A stretch of 64,000 nt of DNA from Bufo bufo (taxonomy: Eukaryota > Chordata > Amphibia > Anura > Bufonidae). Below the pieces are notes generated by a model that saw only the letters and a program-made list of their open reading frames with translations, had not been told where the DNA came from and ran no database searches. Location: NCBI RefSeq assembly GCF_905171765.1, contig NC_053389.1, forward strand, positions 784,120,772 through 784,184,771. Direction: 5' to 3'. Position numbers and translations under genes: made by a program. Positions 31,766 to 41,488 of the stretch are shown one piece after another; the first letter of the stretch is position 1; each line of letters opens with the position of its first letter.

Positions 31766-31917
31766 GGACACTGCTCTATTAATGGCCGCAGGAACATCAG
31801 TTGGTCCTTATACCGGTATGGCCTTTTCCTCGAAGTGCCGGAGCCACTGCATCCTTGCAGAATTCCCTTACGGAATTGGTCCCGGCAGCTCCTCCAGCGA
31901 CTCTTTACTTCAGAAAC
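31766..31917 (-). pseudogene. MADF-domain protein, second exon
   Basis: Minus-strand reading gives VSEVKSRWRSCRDQFRKG followed by KRPYRYKDQLMFLRPLIE, the second half of a MADF (Myb/SANT-like) domain. It is preceded by a polypyrimidine-like tract and AG (TTTTTATTACAAG) and followed by a strong donor GTAAGTAA at 31765-31758. In PIF/Harbinger transposons this protein helps the transposase enter the nucleus and bind the ends. Confidence 0.6.
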
Positions 31918-32104
31918 TTGTAATAAAAATGGAAATAAAATAAAAAATACCACAAAATAACAAATTGTAGAGGATACCATGCCATGTGCTATGCTAAAAG
32001 GGAGGACAGATATATTCACACATGTATACATTGTCCAGTTTTTACTTACCAAGCCTCTCCCGTCTGTGGGCATTCCTACTGTCCCAAACTGAGGAAAACA
32101 TTTA

Positions 32105-32242
32105 TTTTGCAATTTCTGTCCAAGCTTCTTCTTTCTTGGAACGGTCAAGGTATTCGTCAGACCTACTATCCCAAATACATGGCCACTCCTTCACCATGCT
32201 GATTAATTTGGGGACATCCATATCTTTTGGGGCCTTTGGCAT
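32105..32242 (-). pseudogene. MADF-domain protein, first exon
   Basis: From ATG at 32242 the frame gives 46 residues containing DVPKLISMVKEWPCIWDSRS and SKKEEAWTEIAK, the first half of a MADF domain, then TAA. The place of a splice donor (GCAAAATAAATG) reads like a donor that has lost its GT, so the exon would now run into a stop. With the exon at 31766-31917 it makes one domain. Confidence 0.6.
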
Positions 32243-32276
32243 CTTTACCTTTGGCTCCGCAAGAGAAGTCTCTTAA

Positions 32277-32726
32277 AGAGGACCTTTCACCGATTCTTAC
32301 CCTATGAACTAACTATACAGATATGTAGAGCGGCACCCGGGGATCTCACTGCACTTACTGTTATCCCCGGGCGCCGCTCCGTTCTCCTGTTATGCCCTCC
32401 GGTATCTCCGTTCACTAAGTTATAGTAGGCGGAGATACCAGTCCCTAAGTTATGGTAGGCGGAGTCTGCCCTAGCGCTGGCCAATCGCAGCGCAGAGCTC
32501 ACAGCCTGGGAGGTTATTTTCTCCCAGGCTGTGAGCTCTGCAATGCGATTGGCCAGCGCTAGGGCAGACTCCGCCTACCATAACTTAGGGAACGGAGATA
32601 CCGGAGGGCATAGCAGGAGAACGGAGCGGCGCCCGGGGATAATAGTAAGTGCAGTGAGATCCCCGGGCGCCGCTCCACATGTATGTATACTTAGTTCATA
32701 GGGTAAGAATCGGTGAAAGGTCCTCT
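32277..32726. mobile_element. TTAA-target palindromic MITE, 450 bp
   Basis: Ends AGAGGACCTTTCACCGATTC and complement, flanked by TTAA at 32273-32276 and 32727-32730. Long inverted arms include GGCGCCGCTCC. The same class of target as the element at 20755, but a different family by sequence. Confidence 0.8.
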
Positions 32727-33072
32727 TTAAGTAAATACCTCTCCCCTGCAGACTGACACCTTTGAAGTTCACTTCCTGTCTTTCAAATCCATTCCCTGTT
32801 GCTAAGTTACTTGCGTGTACAACGCAACGCAACAATCCGGATGCTTGCGTTTTTCACTGAAGCCCCATTCACTTCTATGGGGCCTGCGTTGCGTGATAAA
32901 CGCAGAATATAGGGCATGCTGCGATTTTCACGCAACGCACAAGTGATGCGTGAAAATCACAGCTCATGTGCACAGCCCCATATAAATGAATGGGTCCGGA
33001 TTCAGTGCGGGTGCAATGCGTTCACCTCACGCATCGCACCCGCGCGGAATTCTGGCCCGTGTGAATGAGGCC

Positions 33073-33892
33073 TTAGAGTCGGCCATCTTGCAGCCTGCTA
33101 TCCCATATTCACCAGTGGAAAGGTGTGCGAGCTGGAGAGAAGTAATATAACCTTTCAAGTACCTGTGAACTACCTCAGAAACTGCCTTATATGCTTGTAC
33201 TGCAACACTTATCATCCTTAACGGCTCATTCGCACGAACGTATTTAGCGTTCCGTATACGGGCCGTTTTCTGCGTTCCCCATATGGTCCGTATACGGAAC
33301 CATTCATTTCAATGGGTCCGCAAAAGATGCGGACAGCACTCTGTGTGCTGTCCGCATCCGTTGCTCCGTTCCGTGGCCCCGCAAAAATGATGAGTCCAGT
33401 CCTATTCTTGTCCGTTTTTTGGACAAGAATAGGCATTTCTATAATAGGCCTCCTGTTCCGTTCCGCAAATTGGGGAACGCACACAGGCGCTATTCGTGTT
33501 TTGCGGATCCGCAAATTGCGGACAGCAAAAAAACGGCACGGCCATGTGAACGAGCCCTAATAAGGAGACTATCTGCTTCAGCTAAACTAGGCCTGGTCAT
33601 TGCATCATCCATTCACTGGCCCTCTTACCACTTGACCTCCTGCCTTGTACCTAACACCAGAGAGGAGGCCCCAAAGAATCCAGGGTGCGCCCCGAGGGAA
33701 GAAAGGGTGCACCCTTCATTCACTGCAGTGAGGACTGCCACTGTGAACTGTGAGTACTACTACCCCCATCATGGCAACCGCCATTACCATCTTAGCCCCA
33801 GCACTCCCTGGCAGGTCCTGCATAAGTAATTGGGCACACCATCACATGTCCATGTCGAGAGGGACCAGGGAAGCAGTGGGGGATCAGAGTTA
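33073..33892. other. Spacer with a MITE
   Basis: 33221-33560 is a MITE-like block: CGGCTCATTCGCACGAACG at the left, CCATGTGAACGAGCCC at the right, with an internal palindrome TTGGACAAGAATAGG. The rest (33560-33890) is unassigned. No gene seen. Confidence 0.5.
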
Positions 33893-34186
33893 GGGCTCAT
33901 TCACAAGGACGTTGCTCAGCCATTCCGTGCCGCAATTTGCAGTCCCAAATGCACGAGCAACATCTGTGCAGCTGCCGCGACGGATCCAGACCCATTCAAC
34001 TTGATCCATGACCTGTCTGCACCGCCAAAAAATAGAACATGTTTTTTGCGGTACGGAAGCACGGAGAGAAACCCCAAGGAAACACATCATAGTGCTTCAG
34101 AGGGGTTCCATGCCTCCATTCTGCACCGAACTTCCGGATTGCAGACAATACGGGCGCGGCCGAACAATGGCCGTGTGCATGAGCCC
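33893..34186. mobile_element. PIF/Harbinger-like MITE, 294 bp
   Basis: GGGCTCATTCACAAGGACG at the left, CCGTGTGCATGAGCCC at the right, direct TTA at 33890-33892 and 34187-34189. Confidence 0.7.
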
Positions 34187-34743
34187 TTAGTTGTGTATTG
34201 GTGGCAGAGGTTTCTGATATCCATATGCAGTTCTTATAAAGGCCACTAGGTGCTGCTAAAGTAACACTAAAAATGCAGATACTCTAACAGAGAGCTAATA
34301 CTTTGTCTTAGGCCTCATGCACACGACCGTTGTTGTGTCCGTTGTTCCGTTTTCCGTGATTTTCTGCGGACCCATTGACTTTCAATGGGTCAGTCGAAAT
34401 CTCGGCTAATGCACCGTTTGTCATCCGCGTCCGTGATCCGTGGTTCCAGTCCGTCCAAAAAATATACCTGTCCTATTTTTTTCACTGAAAAAACCCCATT
34501 GTGATTACTTGCAATACAGATGGCATTTATTTGGGATCTTTGACAAAATGTGTCGCAGCCAAAGTCACCGTGTCGCCAGGCCTAAAGAGCAACCCAACAA
34601 TGGGGGACATTTACTAGGACTAGCTTTTAATACCGGTCTTAGTTTCCCCTTCCGCACTGCCGTTAGAGTCGTCTAATTTATGACGAGGTGTGCGCCTCGT
34701 CATAAATTAGGCGCATCGGCGGCAGCCCTTGCGCTTCGTGTAA
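34187..34743. other. Spacer with a truncated MITE
   Basis: A left MITE terminus TTAGGCCTCATGCACACGACC is at about 34309 without a matching right end. A short inverted pair with TTATGACGAGGTGTGCGCCTC is near 34678. No gene seen. Confidence 0.45.
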
Positions 34744-35294
34744 GGCTACTTTCACACTTGCGGCAGAGGATTCCGGCAGGCAGTTCCGTCGTCGGAACTG
34801 CTTGCCGGATCCATCAAAGCGTGTGCCAACTGATGGCATTTGTCAGACGGATCAGGATCCTGATACGTATGACAAATGCTTTGAAATGCCGGATCCGTCT
34901 CTCCGGTGTCATCTGAAAAAAAACGGATCCGGCATTTATTACTTTCAATTTTTTTTCGGTCTGAGCATGCGCAGACCGCAATCCTGGAACCGTTTTGCCG
35001 GAACATTCGGGGTCGGATTGGGCATTAATGCATGTCAATGGGAAAAAATGCCGGATCCGGCATTCCGGCAAGTGTTCCGGAATTTTGGACGGAGATAAAA
35101 CCGTAGCATGCTGCGGTATTATCTGTGTCCCTTAAAAGACAAAAAGACTGAACTGAAGACATCCTGATGGATCCTGAGCGGATTACTCTCCATTCAGAAT
35201 GCATGGGGATATGCCTGATCAGTTCTTTTCCGGTATTGAGCCCCTAGGACGGAACTCAGTACTGGAAAAGAATAACGCTAGTGTGAAAGTACCC
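34744..35294. mobile_element. MITE, 551 bp, TAA target
   Basis: GGCTACTTTCACACTTGCGG at the left and GCTAGTGTGAAAGTACCC at the right, direct TAA at 34741-34743 and 35295-35297. Related termini occur at 53083 (right end) and at 63758 (left end). Confidence 0.65.
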
Positions 35295-35297
35295 TAA

Positions 35298-36430
35298 AAG
35301 CTACGCCAGTTCACCTGTTTCCAGATGTAAATATTAGTAAATACTCAACTGGTGGACGTAGTGTAACACCGTCCATGCTGGTTAAAAAATAATACTTGCG
35401 AATTTCTTACTACTAAAATAGTCGCAAGTACCTTAGTAAATGTGCCCTAATGAGCTGTTATGGGCAACTAAGCCAGTTTTCCTTCGCACCAGTTTTGTTT
35501 AATCTCCCACTATGTGTCCTAAGTTCTGCACACAACCGTATCCGTTTTGCGGTCCGCGTGCCTCCCGCACTTGTCGAGGGGCCCATTATAGAAAGGCCTA
35601 TTCTTGTCCACATAAGTGCGCCAGATCTGCATGTGTTACCTCCGAGTGGAAAACTTCTGCAATCTGATGTCAAACAGTGTTTGACTTTTGCCCCTGACTC
35701 CCTCCGCGCTGCCGGCAAGAAAGCAAGTGGAAGCAATCCAAGCAACATAAGAAAGTACGGACTCCAACTCCAGGAGGCACATTTTCAAATCCAGGAAATT
35801 TTGGTGGCCTTTTACTAACATTTTTATGCCAGATTTTAAAAACCCATTTTGTGATTTTTTTTTTAAATGCTCGTGCGATATAAGCCCCGATTAATTTACT
35901 AGCACTTACGCCTGGAAAGAGCCGTAAATGTTGGAAAAAAACTACTCCAGTCTAGTGATGGTCAGTTCGCCAGCGAACACATGCGGGCTGCCATCTTTAG
36001 TAAGGTAGACTCACCCGTCCGGCGATGCACAGGTAAGCCCTTACCTGTCCCTGTGCCGGTCTGAAATGAAATGCGGTCACCGGGAGCAGGCAGTTCCGAG
36101 AACAGCCGCCGGGGGCCTTCATCGGGCTGTTCTCGGAACTGCCTGCTCCCGGTGACCGCATTTAATTTCAGACCGGCTCCCGGCACAGGTAAGGGCTTAC
36201 CTGTGCATCACCGGACGGGTGATTCTACGTTACTAAAGATGGCAGCCCACACGTGTTCGCTGGCGAACACTGCGAACTGACCATCACTGCTCCAGTCAGA
36301 GACAGGAGAAGCTTTTACAACAGGCGCACGAACTGCTGAAGCTGTGGCTGATTTATGACGAGGTGCCCGCTTCCTCATACGTTAGGCACTTCCTTTGGCA
36401 GCGCAGGGCGTGAATCAAAGACTGTCGTAA
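35298..36430. other. Flank of the LTR element, with a foldback
   Basis: 35298-35954 is unassigned. 35955-36288 is a foldback whose arms include GCGGTCACCGGGAGCAGGC and TTCCGAGAACAGCC. From 36036 onward the DNA is repeated at 40191 (offset 4155 bp) together with the LTR. GTAA at 36427-36430 is one target duplication of the LTR element. Confidence 0.7.
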
Positions 36431-37329
36431 TGCAGCGTACTCAAGTTGTGTGTAATAGGTGTTTCTGGGTGATGTAGTGCAATAGACACTAACCTGGTAC
36501 GGCTGACTCTCTGCAAGGGCAGGTATAGGTAAGGAATAGTTCGTGACGCCAGTGCCAAGTAAACGGTGGCACGCCGTTTGCGGATGCAGGAATAAATTGA
36601 GGAAACGTAGTGTTAAAACAGAACTTCAACTTTAGTAGTTTGCAGGCAGAGACAATATTGGAAACGCAGTTCCTCAGCATACAGTCGATTTTGCAATTCG
36701 GTCGATGCAGGCAATTCAGTACAGCAGGGTAATTACAGAGTGTGGAACACAGGATTTGCAGCAAAGGAGCTTGCACTCTAACTCTGTCTGATCCTGGAAT
36801 GTAGCAATTCTTCACCAAGGCCCATTAACCTAAGTCTGGCTTTATCTCCTTGATTATGGCTTAAATAAGTACCTCCTCTGTTTCTCTCAGTACCTCTGGC
36901 TCCTCTGATCTTTGCCTCAGTCTCTCCTAGCTTCTGAATGGTTCCTCAGGCCCTTAGGCTAAGATGTTCCTGCTTCTGCATATGGGTATTCAGGAGGGAA
37001 TCTTCTCCTGAACAGCAGGCTTCAGGCCTGGACTTGTCTCAGACATTGTCTAATCTCCAACTGTAGCTTACTGAAACTAGACTCCGTCTTCCCTGCACTT
37101 CCCTGTCTGGCCTTTATATAAACTAGGGCTCCCTAGCTCCCTCTATGGACTAGAAGTAGGAATGACACCCCTAGCAGGCCTGTAAGTGCAAGTTTCAGTG
37201 ACAGGAAAATACACACATTACATTACATTTTATAAAACTGACATATAGCAACTTCCCATAATTAGGAGGGACGACAGCACACCAAGTGACCTTTGGTAGT
37301 AACGAGTATTACAACTCCCGTATACTACA
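36431..37329 (-). repeat. 3' LTR (899 bp)
   Basis: Bounded by TG...CA in the minus orientation, next to GTAA on its outer side and the polypurine tract on its inner side. It is nearly identical to 40586-41484; I noticed a single A/G difference near 37308/41459. Confidence 0.85.
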
Positions 37330-37343
37330 TACCCCACTGCTTT
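37330..37343 (-). promoter_or_regulatory. Polypurine tract
   Basis: Minus-strand AAAGCAGTGGGGTA lies immediately before the LTR start TGTAG, the place where plus-strand DNA synthesis is primed in LTR elements. Confidence 0.6.
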
Positions 37344-38107
37344 AAGCTGAGTACGACCTCGTACTCCATCATGGGTCGCCCAACTGGAATCTCTACCTGA
37401 AATAGAAAATAGAGACATGCAGGCATACATACATGTAATTCATCTGCATTTACATTTACATCAGGTCCAATTGGCAAAGGTGCAGGGTAGTGACAAGGGG
37501 CGTCGTTCTCTTCTCTCAGGATAGTGAATGGAACGGGGGCGCTGACCTGGCACAGCGTAACATTATAACCAGGATAGTCCATGACAATGAATAAGTCCAT
37601 GATAGAACAGTAGAAAACGGTATAAAAGTTCTTGGAGGCTCAAATAACAAACATGAGTCCGTACCCAGGTTATTTCTTATTAAATCACAGAGGCTCTCAT
37701 GCGGTGGAGTCCATCTCTGGGCACAATACTTTTAAAAGAATAAGAATCTCAGAGGCTCAGGTACTTTTGAGTCTGTCTCCGGGCACGGTTCCTTAGTATG
37801 AAGTTGCACAACAAACGGACAGCAAAGACAAGTGCTGTAATACCCCTGATCAACCTGAAAAGGGGGGTGAAGGGTAAAAGGTGCAACAAAGGAACAGGCA
37901 CAACTTGGCGTGGGGGTACCAAAAGCAGGCAGGAGGTCCTGGAAACAAACGTGGCCTTGCTGACTTTGTGATTTCAGTGGTCAACACCTACCACTGAGCC
38001 GTGGACAAACTGGCAGCTGCAACAAAGGACCAGCAACATAGGACTCCTGTCCTGGAAGGGTTAACATGAAACTTCAGAAGAAATAAATCAAAGGCCTAGC
38101 AGGCTGA
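37344..38107 (-). other. LTR element internal 3' region
   Basis: No frame of note. Repeated AGGCTC-rich phrases (AGAGGCTCTCATG, AGAGGCTCAGGTAC) and CACAACTTGG-like stretches are visible. It may be an untranslated 3' region or what remains after deletion of pol. Confidence 0.5.
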
Positions 38108-39571
38108 TCACAGTGGCATATTGTAGCTACTTGGCTCTGCTGGCAGGTACCGTCTGTAGTAGTCCTCTACAGGAGGATGGGCCCACATGACTGTATCAGG
38201 GGGCAGCTGCAGGGTAAAGGGGCCCCTAATAGGTATTGGCCCCATAGGCCTAGGGGTGAACCCTCTGGTGGACCGTGCCGGCCCTGGCATAATCACTGCA
38301 GGGTGTGACATGCTTGGCACCGCCGCAGCAAGCGGTCCGGTGCTCTGGGTGCAGCAGTTTACGGCAATCGCGGGTCCGGTCTGGGGCACTGACGGAGCGG
38401 TGACAACAGAAGGCGGTCGGCGGGTGGTGACAGGCACCCTTACCTCATCCTTCCTCGGCGGTGTCTGGATCCTGGCGGTGTAGGTCTTACGCAACTCCCG
38501 CAACTTCTCCTCCAGCCGGACGATCTGCTCACCGATACTCTCTGTGTCGGAGTCGCTGTCCTCTGCTGGCGCCGCCGGCGCAGGTACAGTCACCGATGAT
38601 GCGGACTCGGCCTCTTCAGGTTCTGGACTTGCATCTGGTCTCCGTCCCATCCGGATGTTCTGGAAGGTAGCACTAAGTCCTTTTAACTGCTCCAGCTCGG
38701 AGATGGTCCTCTCCCGACGAGGCAGCTCGGGGGAAGGATAGGGGCTCACCCATTTCTCCAACACGGTTGGCTGCCAGAAGACGTTTGGCCCAATGAAGGA
38801 GCTCCGCTCCTGGAAGGCGTGATGGGCCGGCTCTGGAGAGCGTTCAGGTTCCCGCTCGCAGCCAGAGTAGTCTTCTCCTTCTTCTGCCTCCCAGTCCTCA
38901 GGAGCTCGCTTGGGACGGGTCACAGCAGTCGCATAAGGGCCTCGCAGGCCCTCGGCAGGGGTGTACTCCACTTCCTCTCCCTCGCGGAGGCTGTGCTGGT
39001 ACGAAGGGAGGTAGTCTCTTTTGACAGACCTTCGATTGACATAGAGGTCTCTGCCAGTAAGATAGTCCTGAATAAACCCGTAGCCACGGGTTTGTCAAAC
39101 GACAGCACCACTCCCTTTCTCCTTTCCAGGCGGGGTTGGGTGTGTGTATGTTTCTCGTGGATGGTCTTGGTCAATTCCTCATACACGATCTTCGTCTTTA
39201 TGTTCCGCTTGATAGCGGCCTCTCGGATCTCCGCCATCAGGGAGGACCATTTGAAGGATGGCTGGAAAAAGTCCCTCCACGAGCCATAGTAGGGCTCGGG
39301 TTCTTTCTGCCTTGGGCGGCAGGCGGGTTGCTCCGGTCCCGGAGCGTAGGCCGGTGGAGCCTCCTCTAGCTCTACACCGATGTCAGTCATCTTTTCTTTT
39401 TCAGGTGCGGACGCTGCAGCAACACTCTGTTCACAATCCAACATGCTCGATCCTTCTGAGGAGAGCGATAGGGCCGCGTCAATTAGAGTAGCCAGCTCCT
39501 CCCACTGCATTGGGGAGCCGCCCCCCCAGGTATTCCAGTATATGGAGGGCGGTGTCCATGCTGGCAGACAT
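38108..39571 (-). CDS. Gag-like protein with PPAY motif and cold-shock domain (two frame breaks)
   Basis: I read about 490 residues from ATG 39571. The N-terminal part (helical, MDTALHILEYLGG) meets a G7 run near 39524 where the frame shifts. Next come acidic and Pro-rich sequence with PPAY (EEAPPAYAPGPE), a Nedd4-binding late-domain motif typical of Gag, and a basic helical stretch (KWSSLMAEIREAAIKRNIK). Then comes a cold-shock domain at 39120-38910: KGVVLSFDKP, a one-base loss at CCCGTGG, GYGFIQD (RNP1), GRDLYVNRRSV (RNP2-like), and a C-terminal strand EGEEVEY...EGLRGPYATAVTRP aligning with the Y-box protein end. The C-terminal half is Pro/Glu-rich with a coiled coil (GEQIVRLEEKLRELRK). No CCHC knuckle is present, so the cold-shock domain could serve for RNA packaging; that is inference. 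Confidence 0.65.
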
Positions 39572-39987
39572 GCAAATGTCCAGATAAGCCGTGGCGCCTG
39601 CCCTTGACCTTCTTCCCGCTTTTTCCTCAGAAAGGCGCCAATTTTTCCCGCCTTTTCGGGATGAAGGTGACGCAGCAGTAAATTCAGCAAGCCCAGCGGC
39701 CATCTTTAGGTACAAACGCTGTCTATTCACTGACGGCAAGCAGGAATGTTTAAAGTCCACAAAACCACACTCCAATGCGGCGATTTTATTCCTCTGTGCA
39801 GCGCAATACTGTACAGCGCTTTTTAGAAGTTTTTGACACACTTTGGGTATGATTTTTAATCCACAAAGTTCACTTGAATAAACAGGCAAATTGTCACTTT
39901 GGTCACAGGGCAACTGTATAAGGCACAAAGTTCACGCTTCTTGCACTAGAAAGCGTGCGTATCCTGTTCGTGACGCCAAAAGAGAGG
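39572..39987 (-). other. LTR element leader (5' untranslated region)
   Basis: It lies between the 5' LTR end and the first likely ATG. An ATG-containing frame runs through 39928-39572 (MCLIQLPCDQ...) and is open into the Gag-like frame, so the start could also be further upstream. Confidence 0.4.
39961..39978 (-). promoter_or_regulatory. Primer-binding-site-like sequence
   Basis: Minus-strand TGGCGTCACGAACAGGAT, 9 bases inside the LTR end, begins TGG as required to pair with a tRNA CCA end. The tRNA is not identified. The same core TGGCGTCACGAAC recurs inside the LTR (about 36542-36554), which weakens the assignment. Confidence 0.45.
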
Positions 39988-40192
39988 TGCAGCGTACTCA
40001 AGTTGTGTGTAATAGGTGTTTCTGGGTGATGTAGTGCAATAGACACTAACCTGGTACGGCTGACTCTCTGCAAGGGCAGGTATAGGTAAGGAATAGTTCG
40101 TGACGCCAGTGCCAAGTAAACGGTGGCACGCCGTTTGCGGATGCAGGAATAAATTGAGGAAACGTAGTGTTAAAACAGAACTTCAACTTTAG
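39988..40192 (-). repeat. Partial LTR (3' 205 bp of the 5' LTR)
   Basis: This matches 36431-36635 (offset 3557) and stops at AG shared with the flank repeat, where sequence switches to the equivalent of 36036. Confidence 0.85.
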
Positions 40193-40585
40193 CCCTTACC
40201 TGTCCCTGTGCCGGTCTGAAATGAAATGCGGTCACCGGGAGCAGGCAGTTCCGAGAACAGCCGCCGGGGGCCTTCATCGGGCTGTTCTCGGAACTGCCTG
40301 CTCCCGGTGACCGCATTTAATTTCAGACCGGCTCCCGGCACAGGTAAGGGCTTACCTGTGCATCACCGGACGGGTGATTCTACGTTACTAAAGATGGCAG
40401 CCCACACGTGTTCGCTGGCGAACACTGCGAACTGACCATCACTGCTCCAGTCAGAGACAGGAGAAGCTTTTACAACAGGCGCACGAACTGCTGAAGCTGT
40501 GGCTGATTTATGACGAGGTGCCCGCTTCCTCATACGTTAGGCACTTCCTTTGGCAGCGCAGGGCGTGAATCAAAGACTGTCGTAA
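40191..40585 (+). repeat. Second copy of the left flank of the LTR element
   Basis: This is identical by eye to 36036-36430, including the foldback arms and GTAA at 40582-40585. Confidence 0.85.
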
Positions 40586-41484
40586 TGCAGCGTACTCAAG
40601 TTGTGTGTAATAGGTGTTTCTGGGTGATGTAGTGCAATAGACACTAACCTGGTACGGCTGACTCTCTGCAAGGGCAGGTATAGGTAAGGAATAGTTCGTG
40701 ACGCCAGTGCCAAGTAAACGGTGGCACGCCGTTTGCGGATGCAGGAATAAATTGAGGAAACGTAGTGTTAAAACAGAACTTCAACTTTAGTAGTTTGCAG
40801 GCAGAGACAATATTGGAAACGCAGTTCCTCAGCATACAGTCGATTTTGCAATTCGGTCGATGCAGGCAATTCAGTACAGCAGGGTAATTACAGAGTGTGG
40901 AACACAGGATTTGCAGCAAAGGAGCTTGCACTCTAACTCTGTCTGATCCTGGAATGTAGCAATTCTTCACCAAGGCCCATTAACCTAAGTCTGGCTTTAT
41001 CTCCTTGATTATGGCTTAAATAAGTACCTCCTCTGTTTCTCTCAGTACCTCTGGCTCCTCTGATCTTTGCCTCAGTCTCTCCTAGCTTCTGAATGGTTCC
41101 TCAGGCCCTTAGGCTAAGATGTTCCTGCTTCTGCATATGGGTATTCAGGAGGGAATCTTCTCCTGAACAGCAGGCTTCAGGCCTGGACTTGTCTCAGACA
41201 TTGTCTAATCTCCAACTGTAGCTTACTGAAACTAGACTCCGTCTTCCCTGCACTTCCCTGTCTGGCCTTTATATAAACTAGGGCTCCCTAGCTCCCTCTA
41301 TGGACTAGAAGTAGGAATGACACCCCTAGCAGGCCTGTAAGTGCAAGTTTCAGTGACAGGAAAATACACACATTACATTACATTTTATAAAACTGACATA
41401 TAGCAACTTCCCATAATTAGGAGGGACGACAGCACACCAAGTGACCTTTGGTAGTAACGGGTATTACAACTCCCGTATACTACA
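40586..41484 (-). repeat. Right-hand LTR (899 bp), solo-like
   Basis: It has the flank-type sequence and GTAA on its left and GTAA plus unique DNA on its right, the structure of a solo LTR rather than of an internal one. Confidence 0.8.
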
Positions 41485-41488
41485 GTAA

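Larger units (their letters stand above)
31358..33072 (-). mobile_element. PIF/Harbinger-type element with MADF gene remains and a nested TTAA MITE
   Basis: It starts GGCCTCTTTCAGAGTGGCG after TTA (31355-31357) and ends GTGTGAATGAGGCC before TTA (33073-33075). The terminal repeats are diverged, but the family signature is the same as the neighbouring MITEs. Inside, on the minus strand, are two exons of a MADF-domain protein, the accessory protein that PIF/Harbinger elements carry beside their transposase. A TTAA-flanked 450-bp element is nested at 32277-32726. No transposase is seen. Confidence 0.55.
36431..41484 (-). mobile_element. Non-autonomous LTR retroelement encoding a Gag-like cold-shock-domain protein
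   Basis: Minus-strand orientation. Outer LTRs (36431-37329 and 40586-41484) start TGTAGTATAC and end GAGTACGCTGCA. GTAA flanks both outer edges (36427-36430, 41485-41488). A polypurine tract precedes the 3' LTR and a primer-binding-site-like sequence follows the 5' LTR end at 39988. The internal region (37330-39987, 2.66 kb) has no protease, RT, RNase H or integrase. Its only long frame is a Gag-like protein (38108-39571). Between 39988 and 40585 a partial LTR is joined to a second copy of the left flank, so the right LTR belongs to a duplicated or fused allele. Confidence 0.75.

Noticed and set aside
35458..35821. Frames of 96-122 residues on both strands
   Set aside because: No domain, no repeats of the frame elsewhere, composition like the surrounding decayed repeat DNA.
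38187..39607. Plus-strand frames opposite the Gag-like gene (up to 156 residues)
   Set aside because: They are antisense shadows of a GC-rich coding region; the minus strand carries the recognisable domains and matches the LTR orientation.
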